From: Tetrapyrgos nigripes
Taxonomy: Eukaryota > Basidiomycota > Agaricomycetes > Agaricales > Campanellaceae
Assembly (NCBI GenBank): GCA_013368315.1
Contig: JAACJM010000158.1
Coordinates: forward strand, 62,001 to 126,000
DNA length: 64,000 bases
Direction of reading: 5' to 3'
Shown: piece by piece, positions 10,900 to 22,839 of the stretch
Numbering within the stretch: the first letter of the stretch is position 1
Layout: the number at the start of each line of letters is the position of its first letter
Made by a program: the position numbers and the translations under genes
Notes under the pieces: model-generated
Databases searched by the model: none
What the model saw: the letters and a program-made list of their open reading frames with translations, nothing else
Told to the model about the DNA's origin: nothing

Positions 10900-11900
10900 T
10901 CAGAGGTTGTTGGTAGAGTCTTCAGCTTTCGGAGCTTGCGTGGATCCGTCAGGTTGTGGAGCTGTCGCAGGTCCGAGCTTGGCCAGTTGTTCCGCAAGAG
11001 CCTTGAAGCCTTTGGAATTGAGGATCTCTTTGAGTTGTTTGATAAGAGAAAGTCTGGAATGGTAACTCTTATCGAGGTCGTCTTGAAGCGTCTGAATGGT
11101 GACTCGCTGCTGTTCGATAGCAGCTTCATGAGCTTGGGCCTTATCCTCGACAGCCTCAATGTGGTGCTTGGCCTGCAAACGGTGGCAGAATGGGTCAATG
11201 AAGCGACAACTCACAGCCTCTAGTGTGAGTGCCATTTTCGATTGCATTTGACTGACTGATGCGCACGCATTGAGAAGAATCTGAAACAGAACGAGGGGTC
11301 AGATCTCCAACTGCACATCTGAAGGAAATAGACCAATCACATTTTCTACTTCTGAAAGACATTTGGCATCTTTGGAGGAGAAGTTAAGAGACTGGACGAG
11401 ATCGAGGACTCTGGAACGGTTGCTGAAGGATTCAGGTTCTAAGGAGGGGCATGATTCAAAGATACTAGGTCTTGAGGTCGGTAGACAGAGAATTAAAAAG
11501 GAACACATTGAAAGCCAGGGCTCAGAATTCACAGGGACCTGAATTTTCCACAAATATACAACTCGTCCTCGTCAGTCAAACCAGATGGGTCCTGATAGTC
11601 AGTCTTGACGAAACCTTGTCCTACGGCGTCAACAATAGCAGCCTGGACCTTGATCGGATATGTATGAAGGAGCTTCACAGAAAGCAAATTGGCGAGAGAC
11701 ATGACAGTGCCTTTGATATCGGCTACTGTAACAGTCGGCGTATCAAGGTGTTTCGCAAGAGCAACAAGGGCAACTGTCGGAAAAGATATCAAGAATGAAG
11801 AAACAAAGCAGTTATGGAACTTAGGTGTCTTAGGGCTAATAACCTGCCAATATGGTGCTTCGGAGCGTACTCGACGAGTAGAGGTAGGAATTTTTGACAT
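10900..11900 (-). pseudogene. Coiled-coil hypothetical protein with one in-frame TGA
   Basis: Start ATG at 11900 (MSKIPTSTRRVRSEAPYW). The first exon encodes a globular region, TVALVALAKHLDTPTVTV and KLLHTYPIKVQAAIVDAV. An intron of about 70 bp runs from near 11545 to near 11477. The second exon continues in one frame to 10900, through a hydrophobic region and a coiled coil (AAIEQQRVTIQTLQDDL, SLIKQLKEIL), except for a single TGA at 11299-11301, where the flanking residues (QLEI and PLVLFQ) read on without interruption. CGA is the likely ancestral codon. The family is not recognised. It may be a gene with a recent nonsense change or a short unannotated intron. Confidence 0.5.
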
Positions 11901-12261
11901 ATCGAATGCAGAGGTAGATGAGCATAGGCAACATCTTGGAGTTTAAATACTGGAAATGAGACAAAGGCCCTAGGGAATAAAGGAAGAAATGTGCACGTGA
12001 CTGGAAATCGGAACGAAACTTGAAGCTTGAAGTTGAAATGCGTAGACTGCGTCAGTAGGACATGTGCAATTGCTTGCTTTTACTGGGACTGAACAAAGGT
12101 TCGCTAGAAATGTGACGTATGCTGTAATTACCGGGGGCTGCGAGGCCCTTCAAGCAAGGGAATCTACAGAGGCCCTGTGCTTCTCTTTTTCTTACAACTC
12201 GGACTCAAGGATAAAGCCCTTTACTAGCTACGAGCAGCTATCAAACAACCATGAATATAGT

Positions 12262-13855
12262 CTACTTGGATTCTCGAGCTTTCATTGCGACCCCAGCAAG
12301 TTCTGTCTCAGTAGGCAAGAGGGCGATTCCTTCCTTCCACTGCCTTAGCTGCTCCTGGCGAGCTTTTAAAGTAGCCTCATCTGTCAGAGAAGCCCAATAG
12401 TCTCCCTCTGATTGGAATCCGTGGTCTACCCATCTGAAGAGACCACCTGCTGAGAACTGTGTAAATGAATAACGTCGTTTGTGCTTTCGAACCATGGTAT
12501 TGGAATGTCGGAGTGCACCTGATGGAATGAAAATGACCGAAAACGGATGACTTTCTTAAGGTCTGGTAATACTAGGTGCCCACCCTTGGCCGGATTGTAT
12601 GACCCAAGAGCCCATATTGCACACCATCCAAACGGTAGATTCATGTAGTCGATGTGCTCAACACAACAAGTTTGATGGCCAAAGTTCCATGTCGATGCTG
12701 CAAAAACAGTGTCCTTGAAGATTTTGGGGAAGGTCGGGTCGTGCTCTCGAAGGCTGTCAAAATGAGATTCATAATAGCGATACAACCTCGGTGCCCAATC
12801 CATAAAGAGCCCTGCAAAGAGTTGCTGGAACCTGATCACGGTAGGAACAGAAGAGTACTCGCTGTTCGCGAATCCGACAAGACGCACAAATGCCCAATGA
12901 TTGACCAGACGGTCCAGCACCTTGCGGTTCTTTGGATTGTGCTTAAATGCCATCGGATACTGGGATAGACCTTAAGTCTCCGAATGAAGAGAGGGGCCAT
13001 GTAACTTACCTTCTGCCCACCCCCATGTGATCCACCATCAGTCAGAGCAGGGAATGCTCTTCGACGACCTTTCCATTGCTTAACCATAAAAGACGCCTGA
13101 GCTCTTCCTTCGATGATGGCTTTAGTTGCAGCAGGAATGACAGAGGACATCCAGCCCGGATCCCCACGAGGTCGCCCTCCCAAGAAACAGCAGAGAGTAC
13201 TGTTGGAATCAAACAATAGGGTTGGAGTTCTGAACAGAAAATTGTGAGTGGTGATGGAAAGGAGAAGGGATAAAAATGCTGACATTCCATCCCATTCGAC
13301 TTCTTCAAAATCATATTTTGACCCTGGGCCTACCAAGTCATTCTTCCAGTAAACCTTTTCCTCTCTCTTCTCCCCACGAGCTCTCTTTCTGCAGTATGCT
13401 GTAGTACAGACTGACGGGTCCTCCATCAGAGAAAACGACTTGCAAGACTCAGTCTCCACAGGATAACGGTTCAGAGGAAGAGGTTTCCTTTTCCGCGGTT
13501 TCTCTGTGTTATCCTTGTTTCCTTCAAGTTTCCGTTTCTTGTTGGCCTTAGACTGGGCTTTGTCGTGAGCCTTTTGAGATGGAGATTTTTTTTTCCCCCC
13601 TGTAGAGCCAGTAATCGAAGTCAAGGTTGTAGTAGAGGAGCTAACGATGGTGCTGCGTGAGGGAGCGATGGGGTCTTCTTGTGAATAAGTGGACAAACCT
13701 TTGAGTGAAAATGTTGGCAAGGTTTTCGGTGTAAGAGGGGGCATCAATGAAGGCGTAGGTGGGAGAGAGGCTAAGGGTGACAAGCATATGGGAGAGGCAG
13801 GGTTGGGTGGAGGATCGAGGTGATCGTTCTGACCTTCCTTCAGAACACAATCCAA
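12262..13855 (-). CDS. TET/JBP-family 2OG-Fe(II) dioxygenase (5-methylcytosine oxidase-like), one frameshift
   Basis: Exons complement(12262..12959, 13010..13229, 13284..13855) join in frame. The N-terminal ~130 residues are Pro/Ser-rich followed by Lys-rich nuclear-localisation-like patches (KANKKRKLEG, KPRKRKPLPL). The catalytic region follows the fungal TET/JBP order: FEEVEWDG, GGRPRGDPGW, HGGGQK, VGFANSEYSS, the iron-binding H-x-D in VEHIDYMNLPFGWC, GGHLVLPDLKKVIRF, then IPSGALRHSN with the distal histidine, and SFTQFSAGGLFRWVDHGF. Such enzymes oxidise 5-methylcytosine in DNA using 2-oxoglutarate and O2. A one-base shift in a short A/T homopolymer at 12540-12543 separates the H-x-D half from the distal His half, so the gene is either newly inactivated or the base is a sequencing error. 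The start lies 372 bp from the 15.6-kb KDZ element. Confidence 0.8.
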
Positions 13856-14227
13856 AATGGATCAGTGGAGACAGTAATCATCATTGGTGATGATACTGTA
13901 CTCGACGCTGTTGATTGTGAGCCCTAGAGATTGGCGTCAGCTGACTTTGTGGACCATGGAGGGTCCACTTTGAAATTTCAAACTTAGAGACATGTGGTGT
14001 ATTCCCGTTGCATGGGTATGCCAGTGCAGAGGTCTCAAGCTCAAAAATGATCAGGACCCAAAGAAAGCTCAGGGTGCAGCAAACTTGAAGGTCACGTACC
14101 AGAAGGTTGAGCAATCTTGAGGGGTTTAACGGTCAACTTCATCAGGTGAAAGGTGAAGTAACAGAGCGACCTAGAGTGGGCGCGTCTTGTTGATCTGTGT
14201 GACATATATGTGACCCTACACGTCTTA

Positions 14228-15478
14228 CACTGGGTGCAAACACTTGTAAATCCTCTGCTTTACTGAGGTTTTACAAGAGTATTATACCAAGCCAATCAAT
14301 ATGTAAGACTCCTTGTCATACATTAGTGTTATAAGAGACAGAAAAAATTAGAACAACCTTGTATGACTGTTGTAAGTGACAAAGAAATACCATGGACTTT
14401 CAGTGTGACTTGCTGTCACTGTATACCCTTGGTGGATATACTGTGGAATTACACAGGAATTTCAGAGTGACTTTTTGTCACAATATGTCATGTAGTAAGA
14501 CACATAGGAAATACTGGAGTATTTCAGTGTGACAGATAATCACAGTATGACAAACAGTAAGGCAAGAGAGATTTACAAAGGACTTACAAGGAAGCAAAAT
14601 CTGCAGGAAATTTACAAAGTGACAATCAAGTCACAGTAATACACTTGTAAGACTAGCTGTATTATGAAGGAATTACAAGAAACATTTGCTACAAACACTG
14701 GTAAATCCTCAGCCTTACTGGAGTATTACAAGAGTATTATGGGGAACCAACCAATATGTAAGTTGGCTTGAGTTACAAGTGTATTACAAAATAGACAAAA
14801 AATGAGGACTATTCTGAAAGACCATTGTAAGCTGCAAGGACATACCATAGACTTTCAGTGTGAGGCTTTGTGACAGTATAGCATTGAAGAGCATACAGTG
14901 GAATTACAAGGTGACTTTTTTGTCACAGTATGTCTTCTTGTAAAACAGAACTGAAATACCAGGGTATTTCAGTGTGAGATAATGTCACAGTAAGACAATT
15001 TCTAAACCAAGTAAAATTTACAGAGGACTTACCAGAAGGTAGAGCTTGAAAGTCTTGCATAAGACTGCTCATATTTACACTGAATTTATGGAGGGACATC
15101 TGTGTCACAGTAATACCCTAGAAAGACTTGTGATTTTACAAGGGAATTACAAGATGCAGGTTTTAGAAGTCTATCTCGTAAGTCTCTGGAAAAAACCTGC
15201 ATGCTAAATGGAGAATATACAGTGTGACAGACTGGTCACAGTAAGACACTTGTAAGTCACAATACATTACAATGACTTTACTGAAAAGTGACTATTTTGT
15301 AAGTCATCATGTATATCCAATGGACTTACCAGAGACTTGTTGGATGGATTTGCAGTGCATGTCAATTAAGTAATACAGAAGGGCTTACTGAAAATTTACA
15401 GGATATAATACAATGAATTCATTCAGCCAGGTTAATTAAATTTGGCTAAATATAAATAGACAGCTCAGGCCAGCTGTG
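14228..15478 (+). repeat. Left inverted arm of the 15.6-kb element
   Basis: Aligns in inverse orientation with 28641-29866 along its whole length, with few substitutions and small indels. It contains many TTACAAG, GTATTACA and GTGAC(n)GTCACAGTA motifs, roughly one palindrome per 80-100 bp. No coding frame. Such subterminal arrays bind transposase in CACTA elements of plants; here that is inferred. Confidence 0.9.
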
Positions 15479-16378
15479 TCTGCGTTGTCATCTTCATCTG
15501 CTCAGTGTGTTACATCTGCCCCATCTGCCCCATCTGCCTTGTCTGCTTTGTCGGCCCTGTCTGCCTTGTCTCTGCTCCGTCTGCCTCGTCTGCCTCGTCT
15601 GCCTCGTCTGCCTCGTCTGCTTTGTCTGCCTCATCTGCTCCGTCTGCCTCGTCTGCCTCGTCTGCTTCGTCTGCCTCATCTGCTCCGTCTGCCTCGTCTG
15701 CTCTGTCTGCTCCTTCTGCCTCGTCTGCTCGGTCTGCTCTGTCTGCTCTGTCTGCCTTGTCTGTTCTGTCTGCCTCGTCTGCTCCGTCTGCCTCATCTGC
15801 TCTGTCTGCCTTGTCTGCTCCGTTGGTTTGTCTTCCTCGTCTGCCTCGTCTGCTCCGTTGGTTCGTCTGCCTCATCTGCTCCGTCTACCTCATCTGCCTT
15901 GTCTGCCTCATCTGCCTTGTCTGCTCCGTCTACCTCATCTGCCTCGTCTGCCTCATCTGCCTTGTCTGCTCTGTTTGCTCCTTCTGCCTCGTCTGCTCTG
16001 TCTGCTCTGTCTGCCTTGTCTGCTTTGTCTGCCTTGTCTGCTCCATCTGCCTCATCTGCTCCGTCTGCCTCGTCTGCTCCATCTGCCTTGTCTGCCTTGT
16101 CTGCTCCGTCTGGTTCGTCTGCCTCATCTGCCCCGTCTGCTCCATCTGGTTCGTCTGCCTCGTCTGGCTTGTCTGCTCCGTCTGCTCCATCTGCTCCATC
16201 TGCTCCGCCTCGTCTGGCTTGTCTGCTCCGTCTGCTCCATCTGCTCCGTCTGCTCCGTCTGCCTCGTCTGCTCTGTCTGCTCTGTCTGCCTTGTCTGCTT
16301 TGTCTGCCTCATCTGCTTTGTCTGCCTCGTCTGCTTTGTCTGCCTCATCTGCCCCATCTGCTTCGTCTGCCCAGGCAA
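15479..16378. repeat. 9-bp satellite, long copy (TCTGCCTCG)n
   Basis: About 100 units of a degenerate 9-bp repeat, consensus TCTGCYTYG, in one orientation. Because 9 is a multiple of 3, every frame stays open and gives artefactual Leu/Cys/Pro or Ser/Ala-rich products on one strand and Thr/Gln or Asp/Ala-rich products on the other. The inverted partner at 28372-28640 has only about 30 units. Confidence 0.92.
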
Positions 16379-17197
16379 TGCTGTAGTACAAATTATAAAT
16401 CACCCTGGCGAACCCAGAACTACGATTTGTAAATTCCCCAGACCAGATGGAATTGAGCTGGGTTTCCAGGATGCCGCCTCTGGCAGGTCAAGCCGTACCT
16501 CAGCGCCATGCTAGTGCTTTCCTTTTGCATACTTAGCAGGTTTCACACCGTAGCTGATCCCTATTTTGGACTTATATATGTATTGTTTGAATCGGATCCC
16601 TGGGGCTATTCCCAAATAGGACTCGCCACATAAACTTGTCACGTTTACGGTTTGTTCTTACACGTTAACCACCACCAACTGTCCTTTGCTCTTACGCTCG
16701 TTAATCGACAGCCCATTGGCACACCGGTGCTTATCCTTACCATGCACCGTGTACTACATATTCAATCACCAGGGCCGCTGTCTGAGTATGTATCTTCACT
16801 TTCTCGTTTCATTCCCTGAGCCCGTCCTCATAGGGCCTGGGAACGACATTCATTTCCGTTACTTTTTTTTGCTTGTTTTGTCTTTTTTTTTTCCCCGTTG
16901 GTTGCCTCACTCTCGCCCAACCCGTTTTCGGGTGGCCTTTTTCAAGTCACCCCTGTCACCTTTCTCTTTACCTTGGTCTGTCCTGTTCACAGGGCTAGGT
17001 CCTTTTTTCCCCCTTTCTCATGTTTATCTCTTCATTGTTACAACCAATCTTCAATTTGATTCTCTCGCTAATACTTTCCTGCAGTGATCTCTGGCTCGAC
17101 GTCAAAGTACTGTTCCTTCCTCATCTGGCCATCCTTCACCTTGTTCTCCACCCACGGTTAACGGCCTCACACTGCCGTTTCTACTTCTGCCCAGGCC

Positions 17198-17554
17198 ATG
17201 GACATTCATCCCACATTCCTCTCTGACTCTTCACACGACACCGCACCTACAGCCACAACCACGCTCCGCACGCCTCAGAAGGTCCTGACTATGTCAATGG
17301 AGTTGAAAGCCCGAAGTACTGTATTTGCCACAATTGGTGAGGTTTGTATTCAATTTACTCTTTTTCTTCTTCTCAAATTAGATTTGTATAGCCGTGATCC
17401 AGTGTCATTATATGCGAGCGACACCGAATTCTTTGTGAATGCAGGTTTGTCTGAATCATTTCGCCATACTTTACTGACAATGTATATACATATAGTCATC
17501 TCTATGACCTTGATCTGCGATCATGCGTTCTGGTCAACATCATTCTTCACCTGA
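17198..17554 (+). CDS. Possible small three-exon gene, unassigned
   Basis: ATG at 17198 opens MDIHPTFLSDSSHDTAPT, rich in Thr/Ser. A GTGAGG donor near 17337 and an acceptor near 17380 join to DLYSRDPVSLYASDTEFF, then a GTTTGT donor near 17444 and an acceptor near 17496 join to a short tail ending at 17554. All junction phases agree. No family is recognised, and the reading is short enough to be fortuitous. It lies between the left satellite and the cargo gene. Confidence 0.3.
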   Translation: MDIHPTFLSDSSHDTAPTATTTLRTPQKVLTMSMELKARSTVFATIGEVCIQFTLFLLLKLDLYSRDPVSLYASDTEFFVNAGLSESFRHTLLTMYIHIVISMTLICDHAFWSTSFFT

Positions 17555-18436
17555 ATTTAGCATCCACCATTCCCACTCTTTCTACCCATGCCTTTGAAGA
17601 AGAAACATGTCCTCATGTAATTGGACTGGCAGGCTTGATGCTGTGTTTGCTGGTGGATGGCAGCTACATTTTGGTCCCATTGTATCACTGTACTTCACTT
17701 CTGTAATATTCTTTAAAGCTAAGATTCTCCAAATCATAAAATATATTCAGGTCCTAAAATCAGATATTCGTGGTGTAAGTATGTAATGTGGGATTAAGAT
17801 TTTCGCTGTCAGAAGTTCATTCCGAGTCTCCCGCCACCATGCGCCACATCATAAATTGACGAGTGGCTTCCCTTTGGAAGCTTACTTGACCGCCTTCAAA
17901 AAGTTTTCGCTGTCAGAAGTTCATGCGCCACATCACGAGTTAACTAGCGGTGTCGAGAACCTCTTAGGAATAAATCACAATAATATCTCACTGGTTCTCT
18001 GGTATGTATGAGCAGGTATGCCTTATCCAGCCGACTCAACCGTCATACTGAACATCCATGCCTTAAGATTTCCATATATGTATTCATATCAATAACCCAT
18101 TTTCTTTTCAGACTCTCCGATCATCGTCCTCTGAAACACTCAGAATGTCAGAACCATTGTTATGGAGTCAAGTCATCAATATACGAAAAATATACGTACA
18201 TAAAAACTCGTAACCTCAATCTATAGTACGAACGACATATTTCATTATGCAAGTATCAATGACAGAAAAAAACGTGTCCGAGATGTGTATAAGAACTGGA
18301 TATTTTAAGAAATGAGCTGGGTGGGGACCAAAAAGGCTGCAGAACAGATCAAGAAAGACTCAAACGTGTTTGACAACGCTTGGGCGTGCTTTCTTCCTCA
18401 ACCTCGTTATCGCGCTTCCGGCGTACTCCTTGCAAC

Positions 18437-20507
18437 CTACATAGAACTTTTATCAGTCAAAGCAAATGATATCAGAGTGAAACAACTTAACCGATTACCC
18501 TTATTCAACCCTTTGAATGCAAAAATGATGTCCTGCACTGCACTAGCCCAAATGGTCTTGTCGGCATCAGAATCCTTCCACCACATTAAGCACATGAGAA
18601 CTGTTAGCATGCCGACTGGACCGGACTTGTACAAATCCGACCAATCACCATCTCCTTTCCTTCCAAGGATTATTTTTCCCATCCCAGAAGCCAATCCAGA
18701 TTGATTTGAGACCACCATGTAGTCCAAGTATCTGGCATGCTTACAAGGTCCAAGTCAGCCTTCTGTTTTGGCATAAAATCCTTGAAGGAGCGTCCATAGC
18801 GATACCACTCATGAACTGCTCGAGGTCTTCCTTCGCTTGAGAAACAGTTTGCTTGAGACTTCCACCAGTCATAACCACGTATTAACACCTTTCTTGTACC
18901 ATCATATAAAATAACTCTTACCTTCAGATTATTATACCCATGCCAACGCTCAAAGATAGCCCATTCTTCCAAGAGCGTTTCTCCCAAATCTCCAAACTCC
19001 AGCTTTTGGAACGTGGTCTGGAGATACGTCGCTGCAGATTTCATCCAAGGTGGCCAGTGTGTCTGGTCCAGCGCTGGAGACGTTGCCGAGGCAGAGGCAG
19101 ATGGAGCTGCATCAGCCACAACCAATGCCGAGATCGGAGCCACTGTCAGACTTGGTTGTGGTGATGATGTTGAAGCTGGAGTAGACGCTGAAGATGTTGC
19201 CGACACAGATTCGGATACTGGAAATGCATCACCAGTCAGACGGTCATCAACGTCAACCTCATCAGCCATAGACAATGCCGAGATGGGAGCCCCTTTCAGA
19301 CTCACAAGAGGCGATGATGCAGAAGCTGGAGAGTCTGGTGCAAAAGCTGGAGAGTCTGGTGCAAAAGCTGGAGAGTCTGGTGCAAAAGCTGGAGAGTCTG
19401 TAGGTGAAGGTGGTGACTCTGATGTGTAAGCTGGGGAGTCTGCAGGTGCATAAGGTGGAGAAGCCAGTGCGTAAGCCGGAGAGCCTGCAGGTGCAGAAGG
19501 TGGAGTAGACTTGGGGGGTGCATCATCCAGATCTACCTCTGTCGACCACTCAATAAAGCCATCTTGGTCCAGACCTAACTCTTGCACACACTTTTCCAAC
19601 CATTCCAATGCTAAGGAGGGATCCTTGTCTCTATCAAACAGACTGGCAGCTGTGACAGCTTGATCCCATGCTGTCGGATACCCTTCCCCTAGTATTCGTA
19701 TCAATTCCACCATGATATGAGGTATTTCTATTCCTGAAGAGCTTGCAGAGCTTGATGCACTTTTGAGGTTGGCGGTACAGAGTCTGTTTGAGATTTCGGG
19801 GTAGGACCAGCAGAGGTGACGGATGCACACTCCATTTTATTTTCAGCCTCCTCGTCCCCCTCATTGATATTCTCATTGCACTTCTCCACGATAACCGCAT
19901 CCAACATATAAGCTGGATAAGTACGGGCAACCACCTGGACCAACCAATTAAACTTGACCACGCTCCCGCTACTGACCCCCGTAGCCAGTTGTTTGATTGG
20001 AGCCGAAAGCTCGATAGCCAGCATGCGTTTGAGGCCCTCAATGACAGTTGAAGTCAGCCAGCCATCAGGAACCGTGTCGAGAAAGTTCTGAAGCATGGTA
20101 GGGGTAGGACGGGGACGAAAACTGTGACACAGCTCTTCGAGGTCGGGGGTATCCTCCTAAACATCTTCAGCCATGTCCTTCTTCTTTCTCTTCTGCTTTC
20201 CATCTTTGTTCCCCCCACGATTGCCCATGTCTTCCCTTTCATCATTCTCCCTTTCTTTCGCTTTACCCATTTCCTTCGTCGTCACTTTCTCTGCAGCCTT
20301 GCCCCCTTTCACCTTCTTTTTTTGCTTCACCTTCTTTTTCTCTTTTTTCCCCTTTCCATCCTCAATATCCTCCATACCCAACTTCTTTTCCCCTTTCCCA
20401 CCTACATCATCTTCCAACGTAATTTCATCGCCATTCACATCCTGAGAGAGTTCGGCAGATGCTCCCTTCTCTGATTGCACCTCAGGGGTAACTTGGCTCC
20501 TGGGCAC
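18437..20507 (-). pseudogene. Large decayed cargo gene (Trp-rich C-terminal family), copy 1
   Basis: Starts at 20507 with a Lys/Glu-rich region (about 115 residues, KKEKKKVKQKKKVKGG), then a TAG at 20157-20159 after MAEDV, then a conserved block (TMLQNFLDTVPDGWL, STVIEGLKRML, YPTAWDQAV). A Pro/Ala/Ser linker follows with DSPAFAP-type repeats, the GAG/TCT-rich units at 19330-19400 being near-identical. The C-terminal domain has TWTTWWSQ, GPVGMLTVLMCLMWW and TIWASAVQDIIFAFKGL. At least two frameshifts (near 19740 and 18690) break it. Relatives with the same block order lie at 52858-55770 and, C-terminus only, 30720-31520. Function unknown; the Lys-rich head suggests nuclear or nucleic-acid contact. 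Confidence 0.55.
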
Positions 20508-21152
20508 CGCCTCTGTTCACAATAAGGAGCCCCAGGGCCCCGCTCAGACTTTGTCTTCGCCTTCTTGGCCATATGATAATGATTGCCGACATGTGGAGAA
20601 AATGTAAAGGATCGCCGTCAAAGATTTGGTCAAGGTCTCAGTGGTATGCGTCTATCAATAAAAGAGGCCGGAAATAGAGCCCAAAGACGCTGGAGCCCCT
20701 AACTCTCAAGTGGCCTATCATCCTCATCCTACCTTAGTACAACCCCACCGTGTCTCTGCAATCAGATACACATTTATGATCAAGCCAGAGGCATCAATTC
20801 AGACCATTGTGTATAATAGATCAGTGAAGATGCAACATAACAAAATTTTTCAGTGCATTTCGAAACTTGATTATTCAACTCTTCAAACCGCGTATAATTC
20901 GACTCTTGATCAATCCTTCCTAAGATGTGTGCCATGAATCCCTCCCTTTTGTCACTTATCTACTTGATCTTAGGCTTTCTATTTCATCACCAGAGAAACA
21001 TAGTGTCATCTCAGGCCTCGCCCATGGCTTCCTTTCGAAGAGAACACAGTTCTCAATTTCCTCATGGTGACTTTCAGATAGTTGCTTGATGACATATAAG
21101 TAATGACTCTCTTTGATTACGCATTATAATTCTAGACCCACGTCCTTCGCAG

Positions 21153-21638
21153 TTGACTTTCGCCATGTGTCATCCACCACCTCAGCATGCCCAAATCCAT
21201 CTAACCAGTCCAGCAGAGGTGCAGTTTCTTCAAAATCAGGAGTTTGGGTTTGACGAGCTTCAAGAAATACTGGAGTATCGGCAATCTATCAGACAGAAAC
21301 TCAAGCGCCAGAAGGTCAATGTGCAAAAATATCAAAGGTATGTTGAGTACTTTTTACTAGTACTACTACTTCTCGCTGCTCAAGTTTTCATCCCTCTCTA
21401 TTTTATCCACTCAGACACCGGGAATCTCGAACAGCTACTAGTGCACAGTAAGTTCTGTTTCGCCTTTGCCTTGCTCTTTCATGACTCATGTGGCGTGTCC
21501 TCTTATAGTCGTTACCACTTGGTTAGCAGCCTGCAATCTGAAGCAGACAAGGAGGAAAAACAGGCAAGACATTGGGAAAACCAGGCAAAATATCGTTGGA
21601 AGAATTGTCGAGAACTGGCTGCCAAGGAATGGGAATGA
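21153..21638 (+). CDS. Small basic coiled-coil protein (115 aa), intact
   Basis: Three exons, join(21153..21337, 21415..21447, 21509..21638), with GTATGT and GTAAGT donors, sum to 348 bp and stay in frame to a TGA at 21638. The first half has FGFDELQEILEYRQSIRQK and a basic KLKRQKVNVQKYQRHR; the end is helical and charged (EKQARHWENQAKYRWKN). MCHPPPQH at 21165 is an alternative start. It is one of the few undamaged genes inside the 15.6-kb element and lies in the same orientation as the KDZ gene. No family is recognised; a role in transposition is possible but unsupported. Confidence 0.55.
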   Translation: MTFAMCHPPPQHAQIHLTSPAEVQFLQNQEFGFDELQEILEYRQSIRQKLKRQKVNVQKYQRYVEYFLLVLLLLAAQVFIPLYFIHSDTGNLEQLLVHSKFCFAFALLFHDSCGVSSYSRYHLVSSLQSEADKEEKQARHWENQAKYRWKNCRELAAKEWE

Positions 21639-21994
21639 CATAGGTGAGCCAAACTCCAGGTAAGCTTGTGTAACTCCCTTCTAGTTGTCCGAGGACCCTG
21701 ACTTTACATACAGTAGTAGGCATAGTTCAATTCCTATCAAGCTGTTTTATAAATTCGTCAGGTGGCACGAGTTACCCCTTTATGACAAGGTCAACAACGG
21801 TGGCAAATGCCAGCAGGACCAATCTGATTTATAAATTTGTCCACTGATTCGGAACGAATGCGGATGCCTACCCTGCCGAGGTAACAAGAATAACAAGTTG
21901 AAGCCACATTACGAAGGGATCCCTGAGAGCGTGATTGTCTGTTATTATCTTTTCTATCACCCTCCTTTCCCCCCAGTCTACTTCCCAACAAACG

Positions 21995-22830
21995 ATGACC
22001 CAAGTTACCTATGTGAACGCCTGTCGAGGTACTTTCAAGGTGGAAAATCTTGACCTACAAGATCTGGTGTTCCTTGCAGATCCTCAAAGAGGATGCACAC
22101 TCCTTTTCATCACTACCGAAGCTCCCCAAAAAGCGAGAAACCCCAACTTCCAATTTTATTTGGTCTTTACTGACGAGGGCGCCACAATCTATATGGATTG
22201 GTCACACATTTTTCAACGTTCTAATTATTGAGCTGACTGTAGTCTTTTTCAGGAACCATCTGAAGGCAACTGTCCCACTTTCCGAGGCTTACAAAGGGTT
22301 CAACAACGAAAAGGACTGTCTCCAGGCTTTTCAGTGGTACTGCCTACATTACCACCGGCATGTAGAAAACTACAAGTACGATAGCTGTGTCAATCCATTC
22401 TCCCCATCAACCTCTACCTCGCTGTCCAAACAATCCTTTCCTACTGTTGGTTCTCAGGCCACTTCTCCTGTCAAGCGAGCTCAGACGCCTTCTCCAACTA
22501 AATCATCGAGTAGGGCGGGGTCGCCATCCAAACCATCTTGATTCCCTTGCTCTGCAACAGTCGACCCATTTATGTCCATGGGTTCTGCGTATGCTGATGA
22601 AATTCAGTCGTCATCATCCAGTGCAAGGACTCCATCTTCTGGAGTGTTTTCCCACTGGGTTATTCATTCAGAGCGATCTGCTATGATCACCAATTCTTAG
22701 TGAGTCCCCATGTTATATTGATGGATGGACATACAGTTCTTCAGCCCAGATGGAGTATCGTTGGCTGGTGGATTTGAGAGATCACATCATTATGTTTGGA
22801 ACCGACGATGTGGCTGAGGCGACCTCGAGG
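21995..22830 (+). pseudogene. Hypothetical Ser/Pro-rich protein with one in-frame TGA
   Basis: ATG at 21995 (MTQVTYVNACRGTFK) leads to a compact domain containing DPQRGCTLLFITTEAP, an intron from about 22199 to 22252, then YKGFNNEKDCLQAFQWYC, a pattern I associate with small viroplasmin/RNase H1 N-terminal-like or related domains in mushroom proteins (weak). A Ser/Pro/Thr tail with SPVKRAQTPSPTKSSS ends at TGA 22539-22541. The frame then continues open (DPFMSMGSAYADEIQ...) through a further intron near 22700 to about 22830, so TGA probably replaced CGA. Confidence 0.45.
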
Positions 22831-22839
22831 TACGCCATG

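Noticed and set aside
12836..13855. A single 339-residue protein read straight through at 12836-13855
   Set aside because: It includes two clear introns; splicing at 13284/13229 and 13010/12959 restores the conserved TET/JBP order, whereas the unspliced frame ends in unrelated sequence.
15476..16514. Long overlapping open frames with Leu/Cys/Pro, Ser/Ala, or Thr/Gln and Asp/Ala repeats
   Set aside because: They are forced by a 9-bp satellite whose length is a multiple of three; all frames are open on both strands and none has a non-repeat domain. The same applies at 28141-28637.
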